Shown one piece after another: positions 19,366 through 29,702 of a stretch of DNA of 64,000 nucleotides (its first letter is position 1; each line of letters opens with the position of its first letter). A model generated the notes under the pieces. The model saw only the letters and a program-made list of their open reading frames with translations, did no database searches and was not told the DNA's origin. The DNA is taken from positions 124,001 through 188,000 of the forward strand of contig NZ_AKIZ01000035.1 in assembly GCF_000282595.1 (NCBI RefSeq), read 5' to 3'. Made by a program: the position numbers and the translations under genes. Origin of the DNA: Phyllobacterium sp. YR531 (GTDB taxonomy: Bacteria > Pseudomonadota > Alphaproteobacteria > Rhizobiales > Rhizobiaceae).

Positions 19366-21285
19366 ATGGCTAAAGTTATCGGTATTGATCTGGGTACGAC
19401 CAATTCCTGCGTTTCCGTCATGGACGGCAAGAGCGCGAAGGTCATCGAAAATGCAGAAGGTGCACGTACAACGCCTTCGATCATCGCTTTCACGGATAGT
19501 GATGAGCGCCTTGCTGGCCAGCCGGCCAAGCGTCAGGCTGTAACAAATCCGGAAGGGACAGTTTTTGCGGTCAAGCGCCTTATCGGCCGCCGCTACGAAG
19601 ACCCGACTGTTGCCAAGGACAAGAAGCTTGTTCCTTATGAAATCGTCAAGGGCGACAATGGCGATGCCTGGGTTGAAGTTCACAAGAAGAAGTATTCGCC
19701 TTCACAGATTTCTGCAATGATCCTGCAGAAGATGAAGGAAACAGCTGAGGCCTATCTGGGCGAGAAGGTCGAAAAGGCTGTCATCACTGTTCCGGCTTAC
19801 TTTAACGACGCCCAGCGTCAGGCAACCAAGGACGCAGGCAAGATTGCCGGTCTTGAAGTTCTGCGCATCATCAATGAGCCGACTGCTGCTGCCTTGGCCT
19901 ATGGCCTCGACAAGAAGGAAGGCAAGACCATTGCCGTCTACGATCTTGGCGGTGGTACATTCGACGTGTCCGTTCTGGAAATCGGTGATGGTGTCTTCGA
20001 AGTGAAGTCCACCAATGGCGACACGTTCCTTGGCGGTGAAGACTTCGATATGCGCCTGGTCGAATATTTCGCAGCCGAGTTCAAGAAGGAACAGGGCATC
20101 GACCTGAAGAACGACAAGCTTGCTCTGCAGCGCCTCAAGGAAGCTGCTGAAAAGGCCAAGATCGAGCTTTCCTCGTCGCAGCAGACTGAAATCAACCTGC
20201 CATTCATTACGGCAGATGCTTCCGGTCCAAAGCACTTGACCATGAAGTTGTCGCGTTCGAAGTTCGAAAGCCTGGTTGACGATCTGGTTCAGCGCACGGT
20301 TGAGCCATGCAAGGCTGCGCTCAAGGATGCAGGCCTCAAGGCTGGCGAAATCGATGAAGTGGTTCTCGTCGGCGGTATGACCCGCATGCCGAAAATCCAG
20401 GAAATCGTCAAAGCCTTCTTCGGCAAGGAACCACACAAGGGTGTGAATCCGGACGAAGTTGTTGCCATGGGTGCTGCCATTCAGGCCGGCGTTCTGCAGG
20501 GCGACGTTAAAGACGTTCTTCTGCTCGACGTTACACCGCTCTCACTCGGCATCGAAACGCTCGGCGGTGTGTTCACACGCCTGATCGAGCGCAACACAAC
20601 GATCCCGACCAAGAAGTCGCAGACCTTCTCCACGGCTGAGGACAATCAGTCCGCCGTGACGATCCGCGTCTTCCAGGGCGAGCGTGAAATGGCTGCCGAC
20701 AACAAGTCGCTTGGTCAGTTCGATCTCGTAGGTATCCCGCCCGCACCGCGCGGTATTCCGCAGATTGAAGTCGGTTTCGACATTGATGCGAACGGTATCG
20801 TCAACGTGTCTGCCAAGGACAAGGGCACCGGCAAGGAACATCAGATCCGTATTCAGGCATCGGGCGGTCTTTCCGACGCCGATATCGAGAAGATGGTCAA
20901 GGATGCCGAAGCCAATGCCGAGAGCGACAAGAAGCGCCGTGAGGCCGTCGAGTCCAAGAACCAGGCTGAAGCTCTGATCCATTCGACTGAAAAGTCGCTG
21001 AAGGATTATGGCGACAAGGTTTCGGCTGAAGACAAGGGCTCGATCGAGACAGCTCTTGCCGAGTTGAAGACTGCTGTTGAAGGCGATGACGCGGAAGACA
21101 TCAAGGCCAAGACACAGACGCTTGCCGAAGTTTCGATGAAACTTGGACAGGCCATGTACGAAGCCTCACAGGCTGCTGAAGCTGGCGAAGGCGCAGAAGC
21201 CGACGCAACTGCCAAGGCTGACGATGATGTTGTTGATGCCGATTTCGAAGAAATCGACGAAGACGGCAAGAAGAAGTCTGCCTGA
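19366..21285 (+). CDS. dnaK: Chaperone protein DnaK (Hsp70)
   Basis: 639-residue Hsp70, the ATP-dependent cytosolic chaperone working with DnaJ and GrpE. All three family signatures are present: [10 protein letters not shown] near the N-terminus, [17 protein letters not shown], and [14 protein letters not shown]. The substrate-binding domain follows the linker [13 protein letters not shown], and the acidic C-terminal tail ends with the charged [19 protein letters not shown] precedes the ATG. Likely heat-inducible through the sigma-32-like promoter upstream. A strong terminator separates it from dnaJ. Confidence 0.98.
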   Translation: MAKVIGIDLGTTNSCVSVMDGKSAKVIENAEGARTTPSIIAFTDSDERLAGQPAKRQAVTNPEGTVFAVKRLIGRRYEDPTVAKDKKLVPYEIVKGDNGDAWVEVHKKKYSPSQISAMILQKMKETAEAYLGEKVEKAVITVPAYFNDAQRQATKDAGKIAGLEVLRIINEPTAAALAYGLDKKEGKTIAVYDLGGGTFDVSVLEIGDGVFEVKSTNGDTFLGGEDFDMRLVEYFAAEFKKEQGIDLKNDKLALQRLKEAAEKAKIELSSSQQTEINLPFITADASGPKHLTMKLSRSKFESLVDDLVQRTVEPCKAALKDAGLKAGEIDEVVLVGGMTRMPKIQEIVKAFFGKEPHKGVNPDEVVAMGAAIQAGVLQGDVKDVLLLDVTPLSLGIETLGGVFTRLIERNTTIPTKKSQTFSTAEDNQSAVTIRVFQGEREMAADNKSLGQFDLVGIPPAPRGIPQIEVGFDIDANGIVNVSAKDKGTGKEHQIRIQASGGLSDADIEKMVKDAEANAESDKKRREAVESKNQAEALIHSTEKSLKDYGDKVSAEDKGSIETALAELKTAVEGDDAEDIKAKTQTLAEVSMKLGQAMYEASQAAEAGEGAEADATAKADDDVVDADFEEIDEDGKKKSA

Positions 21286-21308
21286 TTCAACGCTCTGCGT
21301 TTAATGAA

Positions 21309-21336
21309 AAGCCCGGCCATTGTGCCGGGCTTTTTT
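21309..21336 (+). terminator. dnaK terminator
   Basis: AAGCCCGGC/GCCGGGCTT stem with a six-base loop followed by six T's, 23 bases after dnaK. It would stop most transcription before dnaJ. Confidence 0.93.
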
Positions 21337-21340
21337 GTTT

Positions 21341-21907
21341 TCAGTGCGGTTCAGGTCGAAATGTCGGGTTCATTTCCATATCCGGATCGTCATTACAGCC
21401 AGCACCTGTCATAATGCATCTGGAGCCAATTTTTGGCATGTTAGGCGGCAATCTCCTTATGTGCTCACACCTCCACATGCTTTCAGCAAAGTAATCGTCT
21501 ATCTTACTGCCGTCGACCATGATCAATTGATTTCTTATAACCGGCCTTGCTCCGTCTTCGGAGAGCATAAGAGCGAAAACTCTGATCGCTATATTAGCGT
21601 GATGACAAGATCCCATGGACAAGCTGATCTCTGCCATGTCTTTTTTGTTTTCTGATTGTGCCGCAGCCGTTATCGCTTCCAGCAAGGCACCATCCTTCTC
21701 TCTAATTTGCTCACTCAGTTTTTTAAGTCCAATCTGATCGCCGCTCTCAATCAGTGAAGAAACCTTGTATTCCAAACGTTGCGCTTCGGCACCGTCACCA
21801 AATGACTTTAAGGCATCCATTATCTGATTTTTATCCGAGGCGGAGGCAGGTGAGACAATCATAGCCAGAGTAAAGAAAATTGATATTTTTGAATTTTTTA
21901 CAAACAT
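21341..21907 (-). CDS. Hypothetical secreted protein between dnaK and dnaJ
   Basis: 188 residues from ATG 21907. N-terminal signal peptide (KISIFFTLAMIVSPASASD, cleavage after ASA), then a mostly helical, charged region (GDGAEAQRLEYKVSSLIE) and a C-terminal part with four cysteines (SCHH, RCEH, SRC, AGC) that may form disulfides in the periplasm. No family recognised. Transcribed against dnaK and dnaJ, and visibly AT-richer than both, suggesting a later insertion into the chaperone locus. The TTG-initiated longer frame to 21922 is less likely. Confidence 0.6.
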   Translation of the reverse strand: MFVKNSKISIFFTLAMIVSPASASDKNQIMDALKSFGDGAEAQRLEYKVSSLIESGDQIGLKKLSEQIREKDGALLEAITAAAQSENKKDMAEISLSMGSCHHANIAIRVFALMLSEDGARPVIRNQLIMVDGSKIDDYFAESMWRCEHIRRLPPNMPKIGSRCIMTGAGCNDDPDMEMNPTFRPEPH

Positions 21908-22202
21908 TTTACTTTTAACCAAATACCGGAAAATTCATTAAAATTGAATGCGTGAGAAGGGAAAAATGCACTCGCAACAGGCGGGTGGTGAAGTTTTCAA
22001 CCAATTTAAAATAAACAATAGCGTATGATCACAGATGAAGAACAGCATCTTTTGCCACACAATTGCAATAATCCGCAAATAAGCGCCATTTCATTAGAAT
22101 CAATGTAAGTTAACTATGGCATTTGTGGGCGTGAGCACCTAAATACCGCTCTTAAACGAGCTTCTGCGGAAGTTCTCGCGATTTCATGGAACGAGTGTTT
22201 GG

Positions 22203-23333
22203 ATGAAGGCTGACTATTACGAAACCCTCGGCGTAGGCAAAAGCGCTGATGAGAAAGAGCTGAAGAGCGCTTTCCGTAAACTGGCAATGCAATTTCACCC
22301 TGACAAGAATCCGGGCGATGCCAATGCCGAGCACAAGTTCAAGGAAATCGGCGAAGCTTATGAAACGCTGAAAGACCCGCAGAAGCGCGCTGCCTATGAT
22401 CGTTTCGGACATGCAGCCTTCGAGAACGGTGGCATGGGCGGTGGTGGTTTTGGTGGTGGCGGTAGCGGCGGTTTCGCCGATATCTTCGAAGACATTTTTG
22501 GCGAGATGATGGGCGGTGGGCGCCAGCGTCGTTCTGGTGGTCGTGAGCGCGGCGCAGACCTGCGCTACAATATGGAAATCACCCTGGAAGAGGCCTATGC
22601 CGGCAAGACGGCGCAAATCCACGTTCCGACATCCATTACCTGCGATGAATGTTCAGGCAGCGGTGCTAAGCCCGGCACGCAGCCGGTTACTTGTGGAACA
22701 TGCAGCGGTTCCGGACGTGTACGTGCTGCTCAGGGATTTTTCTCTATTGAGCGCACTTGCCCGACCTGTCATGGCCGTGGCCAGATTATCAAAGACCCAT
22801 GCCCGAAATGCAGCGGTCAGGGACGTATCACCGAAGAGCGCGCGCTTTCGGTCAATATTCCAGCTGGTATTGAAGACGGAACCCGTATTCGCCTGACGGG
22901 CGAAGGTGAGGCAGGATTGCGCGGCGGTCCATCCGGCGATCTCTATATTTTTCTTTCATTGAAGCCGCATGAATTCTTCCAGCGTGATGGCGCTGATCTC
23001 TATTGCAAGGTTCCCATCTCGATGACGACTGCCGCCCTTGGCGGGCAGTTCGAAGTGGCGACACTCGATGGCACGCAAACGCGGGTAAAAATTCCCGAGG
23101 GCACGCAGAACGCCAAGCAGTTCCGCCTCAAAGGCAAGGGAATGCCGGTTTTGCGGCAGCCAGCCATGGGTGACCTCTACATCCAGATTGCAATTGAAAC
23201 CCCGCAGAACCTCAACAAAAAGCAGCGCGAACTGCTTGAAGAGTTCGAACGTGTTTCTTCTCAGGACAACAGCCCGCAATCGACGGGCTTCTTCTCCCGG
23301 ATGAAAGATTTCTTTGAAGGGCTAAGCGAATAA
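22203..23333 (+). CDS. dnaJ: Chaperone protein DnaJ
   Basis: 376-residue type I Hsp40 co-chaperone. J domain at residues 1-70 with the HPD motif in QFHPDKNP, a Gly/Phe-rich linker at about 75-110, four zinc-finger repeats ([32 protein letters not shown]) at about 145-210, then the substrate-binding C-terminal domain. It stimulates the DnaK ATPase. The ribosome-binding site is weak (GGAACGAG upstream). Separated from dnaK by an unrelated minus-strand gene, so it must have its own promoter; I could not identify one. Confidence 0.97.
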   Translation: MKADYYETLGVGKSADEKELKSAFRKLAMQFHPDKNPGDANAEHKFKEIGEAYETLKDPQKRAAYDRFGHAAFENGGMGGGGFGGGGSGGFADIFEDIFGEMMGGGRQRRSGGRERGADLRYNMEITLEEAYAGKTAQIHVPTSITCDECSGSGAKPGTQPVTCGTCSGSGRVRAAQGFFSIERTCPTCHGRGQIIKDPCPKCSGQGRITEERALSVNIPAGIEDGTRIRLTGEGEAGLRGGPSGDLYIFLSLKPHEFFQRDGADLYCKVPISMTTAALGGQFEVATLDGTQTRVKIPEGTQNAKQFRLKGKGMPVLRQPAMGDLYIQIAIETPQNLNKKQRELLEEFERVSSQDNSPQSTGFFSRMKDFFEGLSE

Positions 23334-23416
23334 TTTCTTGAGGCATTCGCAAGCTGCGGCCTTGCTTCTGCCATCGGTTGCGTCATAAACTTGTCTAGCT
23401 GCGACGGAGGAATGGC

Positions 23417-24013
23417 ATGTCACGACCACTGGGCAAGAAGTTTGCCGAAAAGTTCGGCGAGGAAATTCGCTTCTTTAAAGGTTGGATGCATGGGCCGAAG
23501 GCCGTCGGGTCAATCCTGCCGACAAGTTCCATTACTGCCCGGCGCATGGCAAGTGTCGTTAATCCGCATTCCGGCCTTCCGGTACTTGAACTTGGACCGG
23601 GCACGGGTGTCATCACCAAAGCTATTTTGAAGCGTGGTGTTCAACCGTCCAATCTTTACAGCGTGGAGTATTCAGCGGATTTTGCTGAGCATTTGCGTGA
23701 GGATTTTCCCGGCGTGAACATTATCGAAGGCGATGCCTTCGATCTGGATACGACACTTGGCGACAAGCGGGATCAGAAATTTGACTCCGTTGTTTCGGCG
23801 GTGCCGCTGCTGAATTTTCCCGTCAATGACCGGGTGAAGATCATTGAAGATCTTTTGCGCCGTATCCCCCATGGCCGCCCGGTGGTTCAGATTACCTATG
23901 GACCGATGTCCCCGGTTCCTGCCGGCCGTGGTAATTACAAGGTTGAACATCTCGATTTCATTATCCGCAATGTGCCGCCCGCCCGTTTATGGGTTTATCG
24001 CCGCGCCGATTAA
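23417..24013 (+). CDS. pmtA: Phosphatidylethanolamine/phospholipid N-methyltransferase PmtA
   Basis: 198-residue SAM-dependent methyltransferase with motif I VLELGPGTGVITKA at about residues 56-69 and ITYGPMSPVP near the C-terminus. Length, N-terminus (FFKGWMHGPKAVGSILPTSS) and location after dnaJ match the rhizobial PmtA group, which converts phosphatidylethanolamine stepwise to phosphatidylcholine at the inner membrane. The ribosome-binding site is GGAGG. Specificity within the RsmA/PmtA-like family is inferred from similarity and synteny. Confidence 0.85.
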   Translation: MSRPLGKKFAEKFGEEIRFFKGWMHGPKAVGSILPTSSITARRMASVVNPHSGLPVLELGPGTGVITKAILKRGVQPSNLYSVEYSADFAEHLREDFPGVNIIEGDAFDLDTTLGDKRDQKFDSVVSAVPLLNFPVNDRVKIIEDLLRRIPHGRPVVQITYGPMSPVPAGRGNYKVEHLDFIIRNVPPARLWVYRRAD

Positions 24014-24092
24014 GCGGTTCCTTCCAGGTTTCATCTTTCCTAATGAATGATTCTGTGCGATTGGAATGCGATCAACAGAAAGGTGATTTGCC

Positions 24093-24803
24093 ATGACGGA
24101 TGCGGCTTTACGCGAGCGCCTGATCGTCGGCCTTGACGTGCCAACGGTTGAGATAGCCAATGAGGTTGTCAGTGAATTGGGCGATACGGTAACTTTCTAC
24201 AAAATCGGTTACCAGCTGGTCTTTGCCGGTGGGTTGGATTTTGCTTCCGATCTTGTCCGGTCGGGCAAGAAAGTCTTTCTCGATATGAAGCTCCTCGATA
24301 TTGACAATACTGTTGCCAAAGGCGTGGAAAACATTGTCAAAATGGGTGTGTCCATGCTCACCCTTCATGCCTATCCGAAAGCCATGAGAGCCGCGGTCGA
24401 GGCCGCCCAAGGTTCAAACCTTTGCCTTCTTGGCGTTACGGTTCTGACTTCTATGGACGGACAGGACCTGATTGATGCCGGTTATGCCGATAGCCCCGAA
24501 GCTCTTGTGCTCAAGCGGGCCAAGCAGGCTGCCGATGCAGGCATGGGCGGAATTGTCTGTTCTTCAGCAGAAGCATCTGGGGTGCGGAAAATCGTCGGTC
24601 CAAAGCTGAACATCGTGACGCCGGGCATCAGGCCAGCCGGTTCGGATGTCGGAGACCAGAAGCGGGTGATGACACCCGCCGATGCACTTCATGCTGGCGC
24701 AACACATCTGGTGGTTGCGCGACCTATTATTGCTGCTCAAGACCGGCGTAAAGCGGCTGAATCGATCCTTGATGAAATGTCGAACGGATTTGTATCGGCC
24801 TAA
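24093..24803 (+). CDS. pyrF: Orotidine 5'-phosphate decarboxylase
   Basis: 236-residue TIM-barrel enzyme, last step of UMP synthesis. The catalytic signature D-x-K-x2-D-x3-T is seen at Asp64, Lys66, Asp69 and Thr73 ([12 protein letters not shown]). The phosphate-binding part appears as [11 protein letters not shown] and [16 protein letters not shown] precedes the start. Follows pmtA by 79 bases in the order commonly found in rhizobia. Confidence 0.96.
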   Translation: MTDAALRERLIVGLDVPTVEIANEVVSELGDTVTFYKIGYQLVFAGGLDFASDLVRSGKKVFLDMKLLDIDNTVAKGVENIVKMGVSMLTLHAYPKAMRAAVEAAQGSNLCLLGVTVLTSMDGQDLIDAGYADSPEALVLKRAKQAADAGMGGIVCSSAEASGVRKIVGPKLNIVTPGIRPAGSDVGDQKRVMTPADALHAGATHLVVARPIIAAQDRRKAAESILDEMSNGFVSA

Positions 24804-24930
24804 GCAGGCAAAGACGTAGCTTTGGGTAAGAGTACCCAATGAATTGTTGATTCTTCGAGCAAATCAGCCCGAAATTCGGGCAAAATTATAACCTGTGAGA
24901 GCAATACAGTTGCAGAAGGTAGAGTAATCA

Positions 24931-25218
24931 ATGGCCAAGGGATATTGGATAGCGCGCGTCGACGTTCGCGATGCTGAGCGCTACAAGGATTATGTTTCGA
25001 CAGCCAAACCGGCTTTTGAAAAGTTTGGTGCCAACTTTCTGGCGCGTGGCGGTCCCTTTCATGCGTTGGAAGGTCAGGCTCGCGGCCGAAATGTCGTCAT
25101 TGAGTTCTCATCCGTTCAGGCAGCGATTGATTGTTATAATTCGCCTGAATATCAGGCGGCTAAGCTAATCCGGCAGAGCGTTGCGGATGCTGAAATGCTG
25201 GTTGTTGAAGGCGTTTGA
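24931..25218 (+). CDS. DUF1330 family protein
   Basis: 95-residue protein with the DUF1330 dimeric alpha/beta-barrel pattern: AKGYWIARVDVRDAERYKDY at the start, then GGPFHALEGQARGRNVVIEF and the conserved YNSPEYQAAKLIRQSVADAE. Function unknown; the fold is shared with ferredoxin-like small monooxygenases. It follows pyrF, as in related genomes. Confidence 0.9.
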   Translation: MAKGYWIARVDVRDAERYKDYVSTAKPAFEKFGANFLARGGPFHALEGQARGRNVVIEFSSVQAAIDCYNSPEYQAAKLIRQSVADAEMLVVEGV

Positions 25219-25405
25219 GTATTTGCTGAATGATTCCAAAGCCTTGGAATCCGCCTTTTACTGGAACATTTTTATCCGGTCTTATCCGTTTGTTGCATTG
25301 CAATATTGTCAAAACCGGATAGGCTCACTGACCAATCAAGAACTTTTTCACCTGTGAGTGCGATGTTCTTTGGGTTGCAGTTGTGTTGATTGATCGGACG
25401 GTGGA

Positions 25406-26677
25406 ATGTTTTACCAGCTTTATGAACTCAACCATGCCGCGCTCCAGCCATATCGTGCTTTGGCTGACGCTACCAAGTTGTTTTACGACAACCCATTGAA
25501 TCCATTATCACAAACGGTTTTAGGGCGTTCAATCACCGCTGGCTGCGAGCTGTTTGAACGCACCACCAGAGCTTATGCAAAGCCCAAATTCAACCTGCCT
25601 ACGACTGTGGTGGATGGCGTTGAAACAGACATCCGCGAAAAGATCGTCTGGTCAAAACCATTCTGCAATCTGATTCATTTCAAGCGTTCCCTGTCAGCAA
25701 AACGTGCTCCAGACCCCAAGATTCTCATCGTCGCGCCAATGTCCGGCCACTACGCGACTTTGCTGCGGGGCACTGTCGAAGCCCTGCTTCCGGATGCGGA
25801 AGTCTATATTACCGATTGGGTTGATGCGCGCAGTGTTCCTTTAAGCGACGGCTCATTTGATCTGGACGATTATATCGACTATGTCATTGAAATGCTTCAC
25901 GCATTGGGTGAAGATACGCATGTCGTTGCCGTCTGCCAGCCTTCGGTTCCGGTGCTTGCCGCCGTGGCAATTATGGAAACCAATGGTGACCGCTTTGCAC
26001 CTTCAAGCATGACGCTGATGGGCGGGCCAATTGATACCCGCAAGAATCCCACCGCCGTGAACAAGCTTGCCGAAGAAAAGGGCATCGCCTGGTTTCGTGA
26101 AAATGTAATCATGTCCGTGCCTTGGCCGCATGCCGGTTTTATGCGCGATGTATATCCGGGCTTTTTGCAGCTTTCCGGGTTTATGAGCATGAATCTCGAC
26201 CGGCACATTACTGCCCACAAAGAGTTCTTCGTGCATCTGGTCAAGGAAGATGGCGATTCTGCTGACAAGCATCGGGAGTTCTACGACGAATATCTAGCCG
26301 TTATGGATTTGACGGCCGAGTTTTATTTGCAGACAGTTGATACTGTCTTTGTGCGTCAGGCCCTGCCTAAGGGAGAAATGACGCATCGAGGTTTGCCTGT
26401 CGACCCTTCCTCTATACGCAATGTTGCCCTTCTCACCGTTGAAGGGGAAAACGATGATATTTCAGGCGTTGGTCAGACAAAAGCTGCACAAACGCTTTGC
26501 GTCAATATACCTGAAGCTATGCGCATGCATTATTTGCAGCCGAAAGTCGGGCATTATGGCGTTTTCAACGGATCGAGATTCCGTGCGGAAATCGCACCGC
26601 GCATCGTCAAATTTGTGAATGACCATGCACAGGCCAAGCGCCAATCAAATGTAACTCCGATCATCAGACGCGCCTGA
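25406..26677 (+). CDS. phaZ: Intracellular polyhydroxyalkanoate depolymerase
   Basis: 423-residue alpha/beta hydrolase of the intracellular PHB depolymerase group, which breaks down stored polyhydroxybutyrate. N-terminal MFYQLYELNHAALQPYRALA is typical. The nucleophile elbow is AVCQPS at 175-180 with Cys177 in place of Ser, normal for this group. Likely acid in VEGENDDISG and His in KVGHYGVFNG. The C-terminal PHB_depo_C region is complete. Monocistronic, followed by a hairpin terminator. Confidence 0.93.
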   Translation: MFYQLYELNHAALQPYRALADATKLFYDNPLNPLSQTVLGRSITAGCELFERTTRAYAKPKFNLPTTVVDGVETDIREKIVWSKPFCNLIHFKRSLSAKRAPDPKILIVAPMSGHYATLLRGTVEALLPDAEVYITDWVDARSVPLSDGSFDLDDYIDYVIEMLHALGEDTHVVAVCQPSVPVLAAVAIMETNGDRFAPSSMTLMGGPIDTRKNPTAVNKLAEEKGIAWFRENVIMSVPWPHAGFMRDVYPGFLQLSGFMSMNLDRHITAHKEFFVHLVKEDGDSADKHREFYDEYLAVMDLTAEFYLQTVDTVFVRQALPKGEMTHRGLPVDPSSIRNVALLTVEGENDDISGVGQTKAAQTLCVNIPEAMRMHYLQPKVGHYGVFNGSRFRAEIAPRIVKFVNDHAQAKRQSNVTPIIRRA

Positions 26678-26720
26678 TCGGCTGACGAAGCGGGCATTAC
26701 CAGCCTTCGCAACGGGTGCT

Positions 26721-26745
26721 CCCGGCAAACATTTTTGCCGGGTTC
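26721..26745 (+). terminator. phaZ terminator
   Basis: CCCGGCAAA (26721-26729) pairs with TTTGCCGGG (26734-26742) across a four-base loop, followed by a short T-containing tail. Moderate intrinsic terminator. Confidence 0.65.
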
Positions 26746-27112
26746 TGGATAGGCCATTTCAAAGTGACACGCACCGTCACGCGGCTATTCCGTATTTCCG
26801 ACGCAACGTTTTTCTGAACCGCGTCTATGACGTTCGCTGCCTTTATAGTCTGATCTTGCTACTGCCTTGGCGGCGCGCAACAGAGTACTGTGTTGTTCGT
26901 TTATCGTTGCGTTAACTGCTTTCGAAGTGGTCAAACAGTTGCGTAATTCCAAAAAATCGAAAGGTCTCGTGCGAAGTTCTAATAAGATTTGCTCCAGATA
27001 GTGCTTACCAAGTAGTTGGCAGAGTAAGAGATTAACTCTCGACGTAAGCCTTCCGGCAAACTAGAAGAAGCGCAGCTTTTAAAGTTCGAGACCGTTATAC
27101 ATTGAGGTACGA
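26746..27112 (+). other. Intergenic region upstream of vgrG
   Basis: About 370 bases without a convincing gene. It holds TGGTCAAACAGTTGC at 26928-26942, which has the TGG and TTGC ends of a sigma-54 -24/-12 element at the right spacing but a poor middle. A GAGG ribosome-binding site sits just before the vgrG start. I see nothing else that can be named. Confidence 0.3.
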
Positions 27113-29269
27113 ATGGAATTTGAGTTCTTTGATGCTGGTTTGATTCAGGCAGATCGCATTCTTCGCATATCTACCGTTCTTGGGCTTGATGTATTTCTGG
27201 CCGAGAAGATGAACATTCGCGAAGAAATCAATGGTCTCTTCGAAATCCAGGTCGATGTTAAATCCAAGAAAACGGATATCAAGCCGGAAGAAATTGTCGG
27301 CACACTTGCGGATGTTTCACTAGAGATAGCCTATGGTGAGCGAAGGCCATGGAACGGGCTGATCGTTGGCTTTAGGGAGGGCCCACCGGTTTCCCGGGGG
27401 TTAAGATCCTACCGGCTGGTTATCCGGCCGCAAATGTGGCTGCTTTCGCAGCGGTCGGACTGCCGTATTTTCATGGACATGACAACGCTGCAGATAGCTG
27501 AAACTCTTTTGTCAGAGCATGGAATAAAGGCAGCTGTGACCGCAGGTGTTGTCGTTCCGCCGGCACCCATCCATTATTCGGTCCAATGGAACGAAACGGA
27601 TTTGGACTATCTTACTCGCCGTTTCGAACATGACGGCCTGTTTTACTGGTTCGAGCATGAAGATGGTCAGCATACGCTACATATTGCGAGTCATTCATTC
27701 GGTTACACCGAAGGTCCTGAGACAGATGTAAGATATGCAGCCGGTTCTACCGACAGAAATCATATCAGCGAGTTTGCCAGAGATTATCAGTTCACCCCGG
27801 GAAAACGGGCTGGTGGTGACTGGAATTTTGAAATGCCCAAGGGACCGCAGGGTGCAGTTACGCCTTCGCTAGTGTCTCTGCCGAAAAATGCCGAGTATGA
27901 ACTGTTTCACTATCCAGCCAAGGCGCTTGACCAGTCTTCAAATGAAGCGGCCTCCAAGCTGCGTATGCAGGCAGTCGAAACAGATCATGAGAAAGTGGAA
28001 GGTTCATCGACGGTTCGAACGCTAGCAGCGGGCCGCAAGTTCAAGCCCTATGAGATTGCCCACGCGGATCACGTGTTTGAAGAGTATGTCGTGACAGGCG
28101 TCGTACATCGGATCGTGGACCATTCTTACGAAACGGCGGACGATGGTGCGCTGGATTACTCCAACAAGTTTGTTGCTGTGCCTTCCCGTTTGCCGGCAAC
28201 GCCGCACCGCACCACAATACAGCCAAGGGTTGATGGCTCACAGGTGGCTATAGTTGCCGGACCGCCCGGAGAGGAAATTCATCCTGACGAGTTTGGCCGG
28301 ATCAAAGTATGGTTTCCCTGGCAGCGTAACCGCGCCAAGAAGGACGGCTCAGACACGTGCTGGATACGCGTAATGCAGTCTTGGGCTGGGGGTGGATTTG
28401 GTTCACAAGTCATCCCGCGTATCGGTATGGAGGTCATGGTCACTTATCTGGAAGGCGATCCGGACAGGCCTGTCGTGACAGGCATCGTGCCAAATCCCAG
28501 CACCAAGGTCCCTTATAAATTGCCGGAGAACAAAACGAAGAGTGTTTTCCGCACCAATACGCATAAATCGAAAGATGTTATGCAGTTCAATGAACTGACT
28601 TTCGAAGATAAAGAGGGGCAGGAAGAGGTTTATCTACATGCCCAAAAAGATCATACAATCCATATTGAGAATAACCGTGCCAAGAGAGTTGATAATAATC
28701 AATCTGAATCAGTTGGTCACAATAAATCCATCGAAGTTGGTGATCATCATAACGAGGTTATTGGTGGCAATATGCGCATCCTTGTCGGCGGACATGCTGG
28801 CGAAGGATTCAAAGCCGGCCTGATGAATAATGTGCTTAAAGCGCTTCAATACAAGACGCAGTACATAAAACAATTGCCCATAGATCTGTTCAATCAACTC
28901 TCACATGATCAGACTAGCGGCCGCTACGAGTTATACGTTGGTTCGCATAAGTATGAACGTGTGGAAGTGTCTTCGACAGAGCAGATTGGCCTTAGCAAAA
29001 CATCTACGGTTGACGGTATTCGCTCTGATATTACACGTGGAACACATTATACCTACGTTGGAGAAGAAAAGGTCACCGAGACCCTTTTGGGGACGACTGT
29101 CATGTCTGGCGAATATATCCAACATCATACAGGAGAAGTGCAGGTACTGTATGACAAGGACGGAAGCATACTAATTCGTGGAAAAAACATAAAAATAGAA
29201 GCGGAAGAAATAGAGATGTCTGGATCAAAAAGCATCAAACTAAAATCCCAAAAAATAGATTTGAACTAA
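27113..29269 (+). CDS. vgrG: Type VI secretion system spike protein VgrG (TssI)
   Basis: 718-residue spike protein. The gp27-like part covers about residues 1-370 (DYLTRRFEHDGLFYWFEHED is the hallmark), followed by the gp5 OB-fold (HPDEFGRIKVWFPWQRNR) and the conserved WAGGGFGSQVIPRIGMEVMV. The C-terminal gp5 beta-helix carries short repeats (NNRAKRVDNNQSESVGHNKS). A non-helical stretch at about 565-610 (KAGLMNNVLKALQYKTQYIK) interrupts it and could contact cargo. No enzymatic extension seen. No other T6SS core gene lies in the window, so this is an orphan vgrG with downstream cargo. Confidence 0.95.
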   Translation: MEFEFFDAGLIQADRILRISTVLGLDVFLAEKMNIREEINGLFEIQVDVKSKKTDIKPEEIVGTLADVSLEIAYGERRPWNGLIVGFREGPPVSRGLRSYRLVIRPQMWLLSQRSDCRIFMDMTTLQIAETLLSEHGIKAAVTAGVVVPPAPIHYSVQWNETDLDYLTRRFEHDGLFYWFEHEDGQHTLHIASHSFGYTEGPETDVRYAAGSTDRNHISEFARDYQFTPGKRAGGDWNFEMPKGPQGAVTPSLVSLPKNAEYELFHYPAKALDQSSNEAASKLRMQAVETDHEKVEGSSTVRTLAAGRKFKPYEIAHADHVFEEYVVTGVVHRIVDHSYETADDGALDYSNKFVAVPSRLPATPHRTTIQPRVDGSQVAIVAGPPGEEIHPDEFGRIKVWFPWQRNRAKKDGSDTCWIRVMQSWAGGGFGSQVIPRIGMEVMVTYLEGDPDRPVVTGIVPNPSTKVPYKLPENKTKSVFRTNTHKSKDVMQFNELTFEDKEGQEEVYLHAQKDHTIHIENNRAKRVDNNQSESVGHNKSIEVGDHHNEVIGGNMRILVGGHAGEGFKAGLMNNVLKALQYKTQYIKQLPIDLFNQLSHDQTSGRYELYVGSHKYERVEVSSTEQIGLSKTSTVDGIRSDITRGTHYTYVGEEKVTETLLGTTVMSGEYIQHHTGEVQVLYDKDGSILIRGKNIKIEAEEIEMSGSKSIKLKSQKIDLN

Positions 29270-29270
29270 G

Positions 29271-29693
29271 ATGAAGAGCTATTTCATTTGTATAGCCGTA
29301 ACGTTCATTGTATTTTTTATACTTGGGTGCATAACGGATTGGTATCAGGCCAATGCAATAAACGTGTCGAAGCAATATCTAATATTGTCTTTCGCTTCAT
29401 CCGTGTATTTTTATGTCATTGAAGCGTTCTTGCAGATCACGGCAGCCTACGTTGTTGGTGCCACGTTTCAAAAGGGCTTTCTGTTAGAGTCGCTTGTCAT
29501 TCTCATTGCCAGCATCATATCGGTATTCGCCATCCACACGAACTCAAGCGTTGGCACAATGGTTGTTGCCGGTTATGAATTGATAAAGAACGGTAAGCCA
29601 ACCTTGTTCATGTACATTTACAAGTTCGCGTTTGTCTATATTGCCTATATTGCGTGGAGAGTGTTTACGGCTCCCAAGCCACTGAGTTTCTAG
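29271..29693 (+). CDS. Small membrane protein in the vgrG cargo module (candidate immunity protein)
   Basis: 140 residues with four predicted membrane helices at about 4-24, 35-62, 68-95 and 110-132; the C-terminus is short and polar. No family recognised. It starts one base after the vgrG stop, with no clear ribosome-binding site of its own, so it is probably translated by coupling. Small polytopic proteins beside T6SS cargo are often immunity proteins against membrane or periplasm-acting toxins; that role is inference from position. A membrane-toxin role is the alternative. Confidence 0.6.
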   Translation: MKSYFICIAVTFIVFFILGCITDWYQANAINVSKQYLILSFASSVYFYVIEAFLQITAAYVVGATFQKGFLLESLVILIASIISVFAIHTNSSVGTMVVAGYELIKNGKPTLFMYIYKFAFVYIAYIAWRVFTAPKPLSF

Positions 29694-29702
29694 GGGGTCG
29701 AA

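Noticed and set aside
25406-26677. Cys in place of Ser in the PhaZ nucleophile motif as a defect
   Set aside because: Cys at this place is normal for the intracellular PHB depolymerase group.
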